Part shown: positions 17,487-26,688 of the stretch, in pieces
How positions within the stretch are numbered: the first letter of the stretch is position 1
Layout of the letters: each line of letters begins with the position of its first letter
From: Anatilimnocola aggregata
GTDB taxonomy: Bacteria > Planctomycetota > Planctomycetia > Pirellulales > Pirellulaceae
Reading direction: 5' to 3'
DNA: 64,000 bases
Assembly: GCF_007747655.1 (NCBI RefSeq)
Contig: NZ_CP036274.1
Location: 1,922,001-1,986,000 of the forward strand
The notes under the pieces: generated by a model
Seen by the model: only the letters and a program-made list of their open reading frames with translations
Database searches by the model: none
Told to the model about the DNA's origin: nothing
Translations under genes and position numbers: made by a program

Positions 17487-20400
17487 TCATTCTACATACA
17501 CAAACTCATTCAACCCAAAGAGGACCTGGCAGAAGTCAGCGAGCGCGAGTTCTTTGGCGTTTGGTTTCTTGTCAGCCTGGTAGAGCAACTCTTGTTCGGC
17601 AAGGAAGGCAGTTGCCTCGCGCAGTTCGGCCGCATCGGGCTCGCGCGCTATGGCTTGCAGATAGGCTTGGCGAGTGGCGGTGGCCATGTCTTTCTCGGCA
17701 GCCGGTAGGAGTTGCTTCGCGAACGAGTGAGCGTACAAGCGGACCTGCGGATTGTTAAGGAGCATGAGAGCTTGAGGGGCGATGGTGGTACTCGGCCGAC
17801 CACCGACGCTGACGAGCGGTTCGGGCTGATCGAACAGTTGCATCATGGGGACGAGTTTGCTGCGTTTGATGGTGAAGTAGATGCTGCGGCGACGATGCGT
17901 TTCCTCCAGCGAACCCGCGCCGAACTGCGTGCGGTCGAGAGCGCCGCTGACGGCGAGCAGGTTATCCCGCACAATCTCAGCTTCGAGGCGGCGCGGCGAA
18001 AATCGCCAGAGGAGCTTGTTCTCGGGATCAAGCTTGGCGTCCGCAGGATCGAAGGTGCTGGCCTGCTGATAGGCGGCACTGGTCATGATCAGCTTGTGCA
18101 TGGTCTTGAGTTTCCAACCTCGAGCCATCAGTTCGCTGGCCAGCCAATCGAGTAGTTCGGGGTGTGTTGGTCGCTCGCCCTGCACGCCAAAGTCGTTGGG
18201 CGTGGCGACCAAGCCGCGGCCGAAATGATGATGCCACAAGCGATTGGCCATGACACGCGCGAGCAAGTGGCCGGCACCATATTCGGTGTCGGTGATCCAA
18301 GCTGCGAGCGCAGTGCGACGGTGCGATGTCTTCGCACCTGCGGGGGGCGTCACTTGCCAGTGCTTCTCACCTTGCGGAGCACTAGTGAGGACTTGCAAGA
18401 AGCCGGGCGTGGCCTGCCCCATTTTTTGCTCGTTGTCGCCACGCTTGAGAAAGTAGGTCTCGGTGAAGAAGTCGGCACCTTGCGTGTGATGCCGAATCGG
18501 GGTCACGCCTTCGCTGCAGACCATGACTTTGACGGTTGTGGGTTGAGGAGCCTTGGCGAGATGATCTTGCTCCGCTTGATTAAGTCGTTTCCATTCGTCA
18601 TCGTGTGCGCGATACCAAGCCAGAAGTTGTTCCTGCTGTTTCGCAGTTCGCTTGTCAGCGGGGATCGCCAGCGCAGCTGCAATGCCGGCGGCCAGTCCGC
18701 CAGTCTCGACGGCGAGTGGCGCGGGGCTGGAAGTGATGCTGATACGCGGGCGGCCGATGTTGTGCTGCTTGTTGTTGTTGAACTCGAGCGTGAACGTCAG
18801 CGTCGCCGGCTTGTCGATTGTCAGAGGCTCAGCCAGTTCGTAGACAGCCGCGTGATCTTTGCCAAACTGCGGATCGACGGCCCAGGCCGATTTCTGATCG
18901 CTGTCGATGGTGTGCTTTACGAGCAGGCTGGGTTTTTGTTCGAACGTGGCTTGGGGATTCTGCAGCGACAAGGTTTGGTCGGGCTTACCTGCTTGCTTTA
19001 GTACCACACGCAAATCGGTCAGGGCGAAATTGCCATTTGCCGCGCGACCGGGGCCGTTCTTCTTTAGCGATGGATCGGCCAAGGCTTCGAGCCGAATGCC
19101 GTGATAAGTGCCGGCGGGCAACTCGGCGGTAAGCGTATAAACATCGAAGTCTGGATTGGTTCCCGTCGCGAGCGCTGAACCATCGGACTGGAGTGTGAGC
19201 GTGGCTTTCCCCTTCGACTGCAGTTGCTTGAGCGAGAGAACTCGCCAGGCTGCGTTCTGCAGTTCCTGGGCGCCGGAGCTCTTTTCCCAACTCGCAAAAC
19301 GGCCGGGAAGCTGTTCTTTCTCAAACTTCTCTCGCGCTGTAACAAAGGGAGCGTGCGCTTGATCGAAAGTGGCTTTCGCGGCGCGATATTCGGCAGGCTT
19401 GAGATTCAGGTCGACGTTGCTGCGCACCGTGGTGGCGAACGTGGCGATGAAGCGGTAATAGTCGGCAGCAGGAATCGGGTCGAACTTGTGGTCGTGGCAA
19501 CGGGCACAGCCGATGGATAAACCGAGCAGTGCGCTGCCGGTGGTGGCCGCCATATCATCGAGCGCGTCGTAGCGCGACTTCTCGACCTCGTTCGCAGTGA
19601 TCTGCGTGGGAAAGACTCCCGCGCCGAGAAAGCCGGTCGCCATGAGCGCCAGCGGCTCGTCAGGGGCCAATTCATCGCCAGCCAATTGCCAGCGGACAAA
19701 CTGGTCGTAGGGCATGTCTTGATTGAGAGCCTTAATCACGAAGTCGCGAAAGTGAAAGGCGAACGGACGGTCGTAGTCCTGCTCAAAGCCGTGACTCTCG
19801 GCAAAGCGAGCGGTGTCGAGCCAATGCCGGCCCCAGCGCTCGCCGTAGTGCGGACTCTCCAGCAGTTGGTCGATCACTTTCTCGAAGGCTTGCGGGCTAT
19901 CGTCGGCCAGGAACATGGCAATCTCGTCCGGCGTTGGCGGCAGGCCGATCAAATCGAAATAAGCCCTGCGCAGCAGGGTTTGCTTCGTCGCGACAGCATT
20001 CGGCGTTATACCCTTGGCTTCAGCAGCGACGAGTACAAAACGATCGATGGGAGTGCGAACCCAGGCTTCGTTTTTTACTGACGGGGGCTCTGTTCGGTGC
20101 AGTTGTTTCAGCGACCAGAAGTCGCGAGCTTTGTCGCCGACAACGGTCTTTGTCCAAAGATCGGGATCGCGCGGATTATCGACTAGCGGCTGATCGTAAG
20201 GAGCACCGAGATCGATCCACTTGGCGATCGCTGCGATGGCATCGTCGGGCAACTTGTCGCTGCCTTCGGGCATGAAGGGCTTTTCTCGCCGGCTGATAAA
20301 GCGCAGCAGGTTGCTGTCCAGCGATTTACCAATGCTGACCGCAGGCCCCTTCGAGCCGCCGCGGAGCAAGCCTTTGCGGGTGGCCAGGTCGAAGCCCGAC

Positions 20401-20615
20401 TGCACTTCATCGCCGCCGTGGCAATCGGTGCACTGTTTAATGAGAACCGTGCGGACGGTCTGCTTGAAGAGGGTCAGCCCTTCTTGCATCTTCTCGGCAT
20501 GGGCCGGATCAAACTCCGGCTGCGGTTGCTTATCGGCAGCAGTCACTGGGGGGAACGAGGTGCCCAGACAGCAGCTCGCGCCAATAAAAAGTGCGAACAG
20601 AAACGAACGATTCAT
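17487..20615 (-). CDS. PSD1 / planctomycete cytochrome c protein with DUF1549 and DUF1553
   Basis: A 1042-residue secreted protein from ATG 20615 (signal peptide MNRSFLFALFIGASCCLGTS). Near the N-terminus VLIKQCTDCHGGDEVQSGFD has the CxxCH haem site of the planctomycete cytochrome c domain. Next is DUF1549 (IDRFVLVAAEAKGITPNAVA..RRAYFDLIGLPPTPDEI, then RWGRHWLDTARFAESHGFE). A lectin-like middle part follows, then DUF1553 (RRTALAAWITDTEYGAGHLLARVMANRLWHHHFGRGLV..SAAYQQAS..FSPRRLEAEIVRDNLLAVSG). Its usual partner is a DUF1501 protein, found at 15443-16909. It probably transfers electrons and degrades complex carbohydrate derivatives at the cell surface. Confidence 0.94.
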   Translation of the reverse strand: MNRSFLFALFIGASCCLGTSFPPVTAADKQPQPEFDPAHAEKMQEGLTLFKQTVRTVLIKQCTDCHGGDEVQSGFDLATRKGLLRGGSKGPAVSIGKSLDSNLLRFISRREKPFMPEGSDKLPDDAIAAIAKWIDLGAPYDQPLVDNPRDPDLWTKTVVGDKARDFWSLKQLHRTEPPSVKNEAWVRTPIDRFVLVAAEAKGITPNAVATKQTLLRRAYFDLIGLPPTPDEIAMFLADDSPQAFEKVIDQLLESPHYGERWGRHWLDTARFAESHGFEQDYDRPFAFHFRDFVIKALNQDMPYDQFVRWQLAGDELAPDEPLALMATGFLGAGVFPTQITANEVEKSRYDALDDMAATTGSALLGLSIGCARCHDHKFDPIPAADYYRFIATFATTVRSNVDLNLKPAEYRAAKATFDQAHAPFVTAREKFEKEQLPGRFASWEKSSGAQELQNAAWRVLSLKQLQSKGKATLTLQSDGSALATGTNPDFDVYTLTAELPAGTYHGIRLEALADPSLKKNGPGRAANGNFALTDLRVVLKQAGKPDQTLSLQNPQATFEQKPSLLVKHTIDSDQKSAWAVDPQFGKDHAAVYELAEPLTIDKPATLTFTLEFNNNKQHNIGRPRISITSSPAPLAVETGGLAAGIAAALAIPADKRTAKQQEQLLAWYRAHDDEWKRLNQAEQDHLAKAPQPTTVKVMVCSEGVTPIRHHTQGADFFTETYFLKRGDNEQKMGQATPGFLQVLTSAPQGEKHWQVTPPAGAKTSHRRTALAAWITDTEYGAGHLLARVMANRLWHHHFGRGLVATPNDFGVQGERPTHPELLDWLASELMARGWKLKTMHKLIMTSAAYQQASTFDPADAKLDPENKLLWRFSPRRLEAEIVRDNLLAVSGALDRTQFGAGSLEETHRRRSIYFTIKRSKLVPMMQLFDQPEPLVSVGGRPSTTIAPQALMLLNNPQVRLYAHSFAKQLLPAAEKDMATATRQAYLQAIAREPDAAELREATAFLAEQELLYQADKKPNAKELALADFCQVLFGLNEFVYVE

Positions 20616-20687
20616 CAGCAAGCCTCGGGCAGGAAGATCGAGAGAGGGGCCGGCGGGAATTGGATGCTGAAGCAACGGGAGCGGAAA

Positions 20688-21674
20688 ATGAAGTACGATG
20701 CAGATAACGCCAGTTTACCTCTCCCGAGAACCGAGCAGCAACTTGCAATGGCTGGTACACCCGCGGTTTCATCTTCCAGCGACGCCAATGTCCTGGCGGT
20801 CGACACCAATCGCCCGTTGGTGAAAAAGCCGCCCCAACGAAAGATCTGGCACGGGCTGTGGCGGCTGGTGCGGTTGGCAGCTGTGACCTATCTGGCAGTG
20901 ATTCTTATGCTCATGTGGATGGAAACCTCGCTCATCTATCCCGCGCCACAGTACCCGCGCGGCGATTGGCAGGCGGCCGAGACATATGGGTGGGAAGATG
21001 TCAACTTCGTTTCGGCCGATGGCACCAAGTTGCACGGTTGGTATCGCGACCTGACGCAGCACGGCCAGGAGCCGCAGGCCTATCTGCTGTATTGCCACGG
21101 CAACGGCGAGAATGTGGCTTACTTGGGTGAATATCTGGCAGACATGGCCGATAGGCAGCGATTGAGCATTTTCGCCTTCGACTATCGAGGTTATGGCCGC
21201 AGCGAAGGAAGTCCGCACGAAGCGGGAATTCTCGCCGATGGAGAAGCGGCCCAACAATGGCTGGCTAAACGGGCGAACATTCCAGCCAATCAGATTGTCT
21301 TGATGGGGCGATCACTGGGCGGAGGCGTAGCCGTCGATTTGGCCGCCCGCAATGGTGCCCGCGGCCTGATTGTGCAAAGCACGTTCACTTCGCTCCCCGA
21401 TGCGGCAGCTCGCATGTATCCTTGGGCTCCGGTGCGATGGCTGATGCGGAACCGCTACAACTCGCTCGACAAGATCAAGGCGTACCACGGCCCGCTGCTG
21501 CAGAGTCACGGCAATCAAGATACGCTGGTGCCCATCGATCTGGGCCAGCAGTTGCACGCTGCAGCACCGGGAACAAAAGAGTTCTTCGTTTGCCCAGGTG
21601 GCGGGCACAACGATTTGGAGCCCCCAGCCTATCAGGCAGTGCTGGCCCGGTTTTTGGCGTCCCTGCCCAAGTAG
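20688..21674 (+). CDS. Membrane-anchored alpha/beta hydrolase
   Basis: A 328-residue protein starting at ATG 20688, which has GGGAGCGG just upstream; the frame is open further but reads into the divergent gene. A cytoplasmic Pro/Lys-rich leader precedes one membrane helix (LVRLAAVTYLAVILMLMWM). The hydrolase domain shows AYLLYCHGNGENVAYL, FAFDYRGYGRSEG, the nucleophile elbow LMGRSLGGGVA (Ser), HGNQDTLVP (Asp) and GGGHNDL (His), so the triad is complete. It resembles the ABHD13/ABHD17-like serine hydrolases. The substrate, perhaps a lipid or acyl ester at the membrane, is not known. Confidence 0.9.
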   Translation: MKYDADNASLPLPRTEQQLAMAGTPAVSSSSDANVLAVDTNRPLVKKPPQRKIWHGLWRLVRLAAVTYLAVILMLMWMETSLIYPAPQYPRGDWQAAETYGWEDVNFVSADGTKLHGWYRDLTQHGQEPQAYLLYCHGNGENVAYLGEYLADMADRQRLSIFAFDYRGYGRSEGSPHEAGILADGEAAQQWLAKRANIPANQIVLMGRSLGGGVAVDLAARNGARGLIVQSTFTSLPDAAARMYPWAPVRWLMRNRYNSLDKIKAYHGPLLQSHGNQDTLVPIDLGQQLHAAAPGTKEFFVCPGGGHNDLEPPAYQAVLARFLASLPK

Positions 21675-21695
21675 TAATCAGCGAGAGTATCTGCG

Positions 21696-23081
21696 GTGAA
21701 CAAAGTTGTGCGAATCGCCAATGGAGCGGGCTTTCTGGGTGACAGCATCACTGCGCCCAGGCGACTGGTCGAAGCCGCTGCCGTTGACTATCTCACCATC
21801 GAGCATCTGGCCGAATTGACGATGTCGATACTTGCTCGTCAACGAGAAAAGGACCCGCAGGCCGGCTACGCCGAAGACTTTATCGAGATTGTCGGCAGCC
21901 TGGCCGGTGCACTGCACACGCAGCCACAGTTGAAGATCATTGCAAATTCGGGTGGCATGAATCCCCTCGCATGCGCGGCAGCAGTGGCAAATGTGTTGGT
22001 GGCGGAACAGTTGGCTAGTGTGCCCATCGGTGTCGTCACCGGTGACGATCTGCTGCCAGAGCTTGAGGCAATTCAAGCCGCCGGCTGTGAACTGCGCAAC
22101 ATGGAGACCGACGATCCTCTCACGGTGCTTGGCCCAAGCTCGCGGATTGTCAGTGCGAACGCTTATCTTGGCGCGCAACCGATTGTCGCCGCGCTGGCCG
22201 AAGGTGCGCGAATCGTGATTACGGGACGAGTTGCCGATGCTTCGCTCACCGTTGCTCCTCTGGTGCATGAATTTGGTTGGGAGTGGAACGACCTCGACCG
22301 GATTGCCGCAGCCACCGTGGCAGGGCACTTGATCGAATGCGGCGCGCAGGTCACTGGGGGCTATTCAACCGAGTGGCAGCAGTATCAGTTGACGGATGTT
22401 GGCTACCCGATTGCTGAAGTGAATGCCACAGGCGAAACCGTCATCACCAAGCCACCGGGCACTGGAGGCAAGGTCACATTTCGCACGGTCGCCGAGCAAT
22501 TGGTTTATGAAATTGGCGACCCGCAGCATTACCTCACTCCCGATATCGATTGCGACTTCACAACCGTCCGCTTGCAAGATCTTGGTAACGACCGCGTGCA
22601 AGTGACCGGCGCAAGTGGCCGAGCAGCAACGGAGACCTACAAAGTGTCACTTGCCTATCGCGATGGCTTTATGGCCAGCGGACAGTTGCTGGTTTATGGC
22701 CTCGATTGTCGGGAAAAAGCGCAGGCCTGCGGTGAGATGATTCTGCAGCGCGTGCAAGCTGCAGGATTCTCGTTGGCGAGGACGAACATTGAACTGATCG
22801 GTCAGGGAGCAGGCGTTCCTGGCACTTGGTTCTGGCGGAAGTATCAGCCTCCAGGCGAATTGATGCTGCGTGTCACAGTGCATGACGCCAATCGGGCTGC
22901 GGTCGAGCATTTCACTCGTGAGCTTGCACCGTTAATTACCAGCGGTCCCGCTGGGCTGGCCGGCTATGCGAGCGGCAGGCCGCAGGTGCGCCCAGTATTT
23001 GCTTACTGGCCCACACTGGTGCCAAAGTCGCTCGTTCGTGGTCAATCCACGGTTCGCACAGCGCAGGAGTGGCTCGCATGA
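21696..23081 (+). CDS. AtuA-family protein (DUF1446)
   Basis: A 461-residue protein beginning at GTG 21696. It matches the AtuA/DUF1446 family: RIANGAGFLGDSITAPRRLVEAAAVDYLTIEHLAELTMSIL, ANSGGMNPLACAAAVANVL, VTGDDLLPEL, ITGRVADASLTVAPLVHEFGW and HLIECGAQVTGGYSTEW. AtuA is needed for acyclic terpene (citronellol/geraniol) use in Pseudomonas, but its biochemical activity is not established. In many bacteria the protein is longer and ends in a small extra domain. Here that part is a separate gene at 23078 that overlaps by ATGA. Confidence 0.9.
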   Translation: MNKVVRIANGAGFLGDSITAPRRLVEAAAVDYLTIEHLAELTMSILARQREKDPQAGYAEDFIEIVGSLAGALHTQPQLKIIANSGGMNPLACAAAVANVLVAEQLASVPIGVVTGDDLLPELEAIQAAGCELRNMETDDPLTVLGPSSRIVSANAYLGAQPIVAALAEGARIVITGRVADASLTVAPLVHEFGWEWNDLDRIAAATVAGHLIECGAQVTGGYSTEWQQYQLTDVGYPIAEVNATGETVITKPPGTGGKVTFRTVAEQLVYEIGDPQHYLTPDIDCDFTTVRLQDLGNDRVQVTGASGRAATETYKVSLAYRDGFMASGQLLVYGLDCREKAQACGEMILQRVQAAGFSLARTNIELIGQGAGVPGTWFWRKYQPPGELMLRVTVHDANRAAVEHFTRELAPLITSGPAGLAGYASGRPQVRPVFAYWPTLVPKSLVRGQSTVRTAQEWLA

Positions 23082-23416
23082 TTGCCGGACAACAACTCAT
23101 CTCGATTCGCGATCTGGCCACTGCTCGCAGCGGCGACAAAGGGAATCATGCCAACATCGGCGTCGTAGCCAACAACGCCGCGAGTTATGAAATCCTTCGC
23201 AGTCGACTCACGGCCGTGCGGGTGCAGTCGCACTTTGCCGGGCTGGGCGTTTCGCGCGTCGAGCGATTCGAGTTGCCGCTGATCGGGGCCTTCAACTTTT
23301 TGCTGTATGACGCACTCGGCGGTGGAGCCAGTCGCAGCCTGCGGATCGACACGCAGGGTAAACTGCTGGCGACTTCTCTATTGGATTTGCAACTGCGACT
23401 GGAATCGGACGCTTGA
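23078..23416 (+). CDS. AtuA C-terminal-domain-like protein
   Basis: A 112-residue protein starting MIAGQQLISIRDLATARSGDKGNHANIGVVANN, with the SGDKGNxxNIGV motif typical of the small domain that ends long AtuA/DUF1446 proteins or follows them as a separate gene. It continues to ELPLIGAFNFLLYDALGGGASRSLRIDTQGKLLATSLLDLQL, another characteristic block. The ATG overlaps the stop of the preceding gene (ATGA), so the two are made together and probably form one complex. The reaction is unknown. Confidence 0.87.
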   Translation: MIAGQQLISIRDLATARSGDKGNHANIGVVANNAASYEILRSRLTAVRVQSHFAGLGVSRVERFELPLIGAFNFLLYDALGGGASRSLRIDTQGKLLATSLLDLQLRLESDA

Positions 23417-23437
23417 CGCGGCCGGGATAATTCTTAC

Positions 23438-24310
23438 ATGTTCAACATCATGCACATTTCCGACTTGCACTTCGGGCCCTTTTTCGTGCCCAAAGTGGCT
23501 GAGTCCGTATTGAAAAGTGCAGCGGCCCTCAAGCCCGATATCATTGTGGCCAGTGGCGACTTTTCTCAGCGTGCCAAGGCCGCGGAGTTCGCTGCCGCGC
23601 GAAAGTTTTTGGATAAACTTCCTCCCGTCCCACTGATTGTTTGCCCCGGCAATCACGATGTGCCGCTGTATCGCGTTTGGGAGCGAATCTTTACTCCGCA
23701 CGCGCTCTACCAAGAGCACATCACCGCGAAGCTGAACGAGGTCTATCAGTTGCCGCACGCCACGATCGTATCTCTCGATTCGACTTCGCCGCTAAGAGCC
23801 ATTACCAACGGCCGAATCGACCAGGCTCAACTCGACTTCGCGCGTGAGGCATTCGCGGCAGCTCCTGCGGATGCCGTGCGGATTGTCGTCGCCCACCATC
23901 ATTTTGCCCCGGCACCCGACTATGAACGAAGCAGTGTGATGCCACGGGCTAAACGGGCCATCGATGTTTTTAACGACCTGAATGTGGAGTTAATTCTGGG
24001 CGGCCACTTGCACCGGGCGTACGTCGGGAACTCGCTTGATCTCTATCCCGGCAAGGACCGCAAGCACGGCATTGTGATCGTGCAAAGCGGGACGACAACG
24101 TCTCGTCGCGGCCGAGCGCGCGAGCGAGAAAAGAACTCGTTCAATTGGATTCGTGTGACCGAAGATTCCATTCGCATTACGCACTACATGTACTTTGACG
24201 ATGCCGGGGGCTTTGCTCCCTTCAGCCGGCACATCTATCCGCGGGCAGATCGGCAGTATTTTTCGGAGCCCGTCGAAGCCGATATTAAGACCGATTTATT
24301 CTCGCGCTGA
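23438..24310 (+). CDS. Metallophosphoesterase
   Basis: A 290-residue calcineurin-like phosphoesterase. Motifs in order: MHISDLHFG (DxH), DIIVASGDFSQR (GDxxx), VCPGNHDVP (GNHD/E), VVAHHHFAP (H) and LILGGHLHRAY (GHxH). These coordinate the two metals of the Icc/CpdA-type fold, so it is likely to hydrolyse a phosphodiester such as cyclic AMP or a nucleotide derivative. It lies 21 bases after the AtuA-tail gene on the same strand and may be in that transcript. It converges on the propeller gene ending at 24315, leaving only four bases between the stop codons. Confidence 0.92.
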   Translation: MFNIMHISDLHFGPFFVPKVAESVLKSAAALKPDIIVASGDFSQRAKAAEFAAARKFLDKLPPVPLIVCPGNHDVPLYRVWERIFTPHALYQEHITAKLNEVYQLPHATIVSLDSTSPLRAITNGRIDQAQLDFAREAFAAAPADAVRIVVAHHHFAPAPDYERSSVMPRAKRAIDVFNDLNVELILGGHLHRAYVGNSLDLYPGKDRKHGIVIVQSGTTTSRRGRAREREKNSFNWIRVTEDSIRITHYMYFDDAGGFAPFSRHIYPRADRQYFSEPVEADIKTDLFSR

Positions 24311-24314
24311 GAGA

Positions 24315-25298
24315 CTACCGAACAAGTCTCAGGGTATCTTTGCCCATCGACGAAGCGTAGAGAATGTTGCCGACGGGATCCCAAGCGTAATTCGGTCCAA
24401 CCAATCCCACGTCAAAGCTTGCGGGGAGTGGTGCTGCGGTTTTCCACGATTTACCGGCGTCGGTCGTTTCTTGAAAGCCCTCCTTGTTCACGACCATCAA
24501 GTGGTCTGCTGACTTGCCAAAGTAAGGCCCGAGCACGCACGAGACCGGCGTGCCCAGCACTTCCCAAGTGGCCCCTTCGTCCTTGCTTACCAGCACTCCG
24601 TCCGCACTTGGCCAATAGCAGGTCTTGTCACGGACGATCATCACGCGGGAAGCGGGCGTGCTCTTCGATACCTCTGTCCAAGTTTGGCCACCATCCACGC
24701 TGCGCAAAATGCCTTTCCCCTTGCTGGCCAGCAGGATCTTGTCGCTCACAACCCCCACATGCGAGAAGCCCTTTTGCAAATCCTGCCACGATTGACCAGC
24801 ATCGGTCGAGAGCGCGAGCAGGCCGCCTGCTTCGTGCCGCAAGGCGAGCAGGCATTTGCCGGTGGCGTGCCAATCGACGGCTCCAAAATCGAGATGGCTG
24901 GTCTTCGAAACAGTCCAGGTTTCGCCGCCGTCGGTGGTTATCCCGCTGGAGCCGTAAATCATGAAGCACATCAGCCTCTTGCCAGCTGGATCGAAATTAA
25001 GCGCGAAGCCCGTTTCACAGCGGCCGCCGATCTTTTTGCCATCAACGCGGGCAAAATTCTTCCCTTGATCCGTGCTTCTCCAAAGTCCCTGATCGGGAAT
25101 CACCATGAAGACATGGCCGTTCGTTGGATCGACGGTCACGCCCGCGGTCTTGCCCGGATAGCCGGGCATTACTTGCGCGAGAACCTCATTCGAGATCACT
25201 GTCCACTTGCCGGGTTCGGATTCTTGTCCGCTCACAAACGCCGTAGAGGTGAGCAATAACGTGCAAGCGATCTGGCAGCCGAAGGAGCAGCGTAACAT
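24315..25298 (-). CDS. Secreted Asp-box (BNR/sortilin-like) beta-propeller protein
   Basis: A 327-residue protein with a signal peptide (QIACTLLLTSTAFVSGQES). It contains repeated Asp-box motifs SxDxGxxW/F: STDQGKNF, TTDGGETW, STDAGQSW, SVDGGQTW, SKDEGATW and TTDAGKSW, each following a propeller strand. This is the pattern of sortilin/YCF48-like or sialidase-like propellers. The sialidase catalytic Arg triad is not evident, so a binding or scaffold role is more likely than hydrolysis. It is last in a minus-strand run beginning with the CNNM-like gene, 26 bases after the PQQ-propeller gene. Confidence 0.85.
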   Translation of the reverse strand: MLRCSFGCQIACTLLLTSTAFVSGQESEPGKWTVISNEVLAQVMPGYPGKTAGVTVDPTNGHVFMVIPDQGLWRSTDQGKNFARVDGKKIGGRCETGFALNFDPAGKRLMCFMIYGSSGITTDGGETWTVSKTSHLDFGAVDWHATGKCLLALRHEAGGLLALSTDAGQSWQDLQKGFSHVGVVSDKILLASKGKGILRSVDGGQTWTEVSKSTPASRVMIVRDKTCYWPSADGVLVSKDEGATWEVLGTPVSCVLGPYFGKSADHLMVVNKEGFQETTDAGKSWKTAAPLPASFDVGLVGPNYAWDPVGNILYASSMGKDTLRLVR

Positions 25299-25324
25299 GG
25301 GAGAGTTCCTGGCAGGATTGATTG

Positions 25325-26596
25325 TTATTTCTGGCCAACGCAGAACAAGTATTTCTTACCTTTAAAGATCAAACGTCCGTTGCTCGCTGCGGCAGACGAC
25401 GAGGAAGCGTCACCCAGATCGTTGGTGGCCAGCAGTTCATACTTCGGTCCACTTTGCACGACGAAAGTCTTCCCCGCGCTGGCAAAGTAGAGTCGCCCAT
25501 CAGGCGTGACGATGGGGCTCGATGAAACTGATACGCCATTCAGTCGCGTGGCGTACTGCTCGGTGCCCGTTGCCAGATTGACGCACTTAAGCACACCTGG
25601 ATTGTGCAGCCGATAGAGATGGCCAGCCGCAATTGCTGGCGACGAGAGTCCTTCGGGAATCTGATCGAGCTTCCACTTCACGTGCGTGGCCGCGACATCT
25701 CCTTGACCATCGGCTGCGACGAGAATGCCTGGCCCGCCACGGCCACTATCGGTATAGATGAGGCCATCGGCGAACACGGGAGACGTGACATCGCCGGGCG
25801 TCTTGCACCACCAGAGCTTTTCGCCGTTGGCCGGATCGAGTCCTTGCAACTCGCTGGAAGCAGTAACCAGCAACTGTGCGCGGCCTGCTACTTCGACGAT
25901 GACCGGCGTCGTGTGAGTGAAGCCGGTGGTGCGTTTCTGCTCCCACAGTTGTTTGCCGGTCGCCGGGTCGTAGGCAGTCAAACTCGACTTCTTTTGATTC
26001 CGATCGGCCAGCACTAGCAGCTGACCGCGGTGCAAGATGGGGCTGGAGGCGATGGCCACATCAAAGGCCTGCCAATCGGCCAGTTCTTGTTGCCAAACAA
26101 TCTTGCCGGCGAAATCAACTGCCGCCAGCAACGACGAACCAAACAGCACATAGACTCGCTCCCCATCGGTCACGGGTGTCGGGGCTGCATAGCCGCCGCG
26201 CCGATCGGAAAGCGTCCAAGGCCCCGTGGGAATCGCGGTATCCCACAACTGCTCACCATCGATGAGTCGGTAACAGGTCAGTCGCTGTTCGGGTTGCTCT
26301 TCTTGCTTGCGATCGGCGGGCCAGTAAGCGGTCGTGACAAAGACTCGATCTTGCCAGACGATCGGGCTCGATTGATTGTGGTCGGGCTTACCATCCACCA
26401 GCGTGGCGGGGAGCGGCGATTTCCAGAGCACATTGCTGCCGTCAGCAGCGTTCCAGGTAAGCGGCAGTCCCTTTTCCTGACTGAGCCCCATTCCTGTGGG
26501 TCCGCGAAAGCTGGGCCAGTTTTCAGCATGCACGTGCGATGGCATCCATAAGAGGCCAACGACCAAGGCGAGCGCAAGACGACCGTGAAACGCCAT
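25325..26596 (-). CDS. Secreted PQQ-like beta-propeller protein
   Basis: A 423-residue protein from ATG 26596 (MAFHGRLALALVVGLLWMPS, signal peptide); the frame is open to 26779 but that part overlaps the HAD gene. It starts ENWPSFRGPTGMGLSQEKGLPLTWNAADGSNVLWKSPLP, the standard opening of planctomycete PQQ-like outer-membrane propellers. The repeats contain GKIVWQQEL, GKQLWEQK and GEKLWWCK, the tryptophan-docking blades of quinoprotein-like repeats. No dehydrogenase active site is visible, so it is probably a BamB-like binding propeller. It lies between the HAD and Asp-box genes. Confidence 0.9.
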   Translation of the reverse strand: MAFHGRLALALVVGLLWMPSHVHAENWPSFRGPTGMGLSQEKGLPLTWNAADGSNVLWKSPLPATLVDGKPDHNQSSPIVWQDRVFVTTAYWPADRKQEEQPEQRLTCYRLIDGEQLWDTAIPTGPWTLSDRRGGYAAPTPVTDGERVYVLFGSSLLAAVDFAGKIVWQQELADWQAFDVAIASSPILHRGQLLVLADRNQKKSSLTAYDPATGKQLWEQKRTTGFTHTTPVIVEVAGRAQLLVTASSELQGLDPANGEKLWWCKTPGDVTSPVFADGLIYTDSGRGGPGILVAADGQGDVAATHVKWKLDQIPEGLSSPAIAAGHLYRLHNPGVLKCVNLATGTEQYATRLNGVSVSSSPIVTPDGRLYFASAGKTFVVQSGPKYELLATNDLGDASSSSAAASNGRLIFKGKKYLFCVGQK

Positions 26597-26688
26597 AGCA
26601 GGAACTCGGGCACTAAGCGGGAAAGAATGAAGTGCCCGCAGTATGGCGGCGTGATTTGCGGGAAGCAAGAATTCACTTCCGCCTGTCT

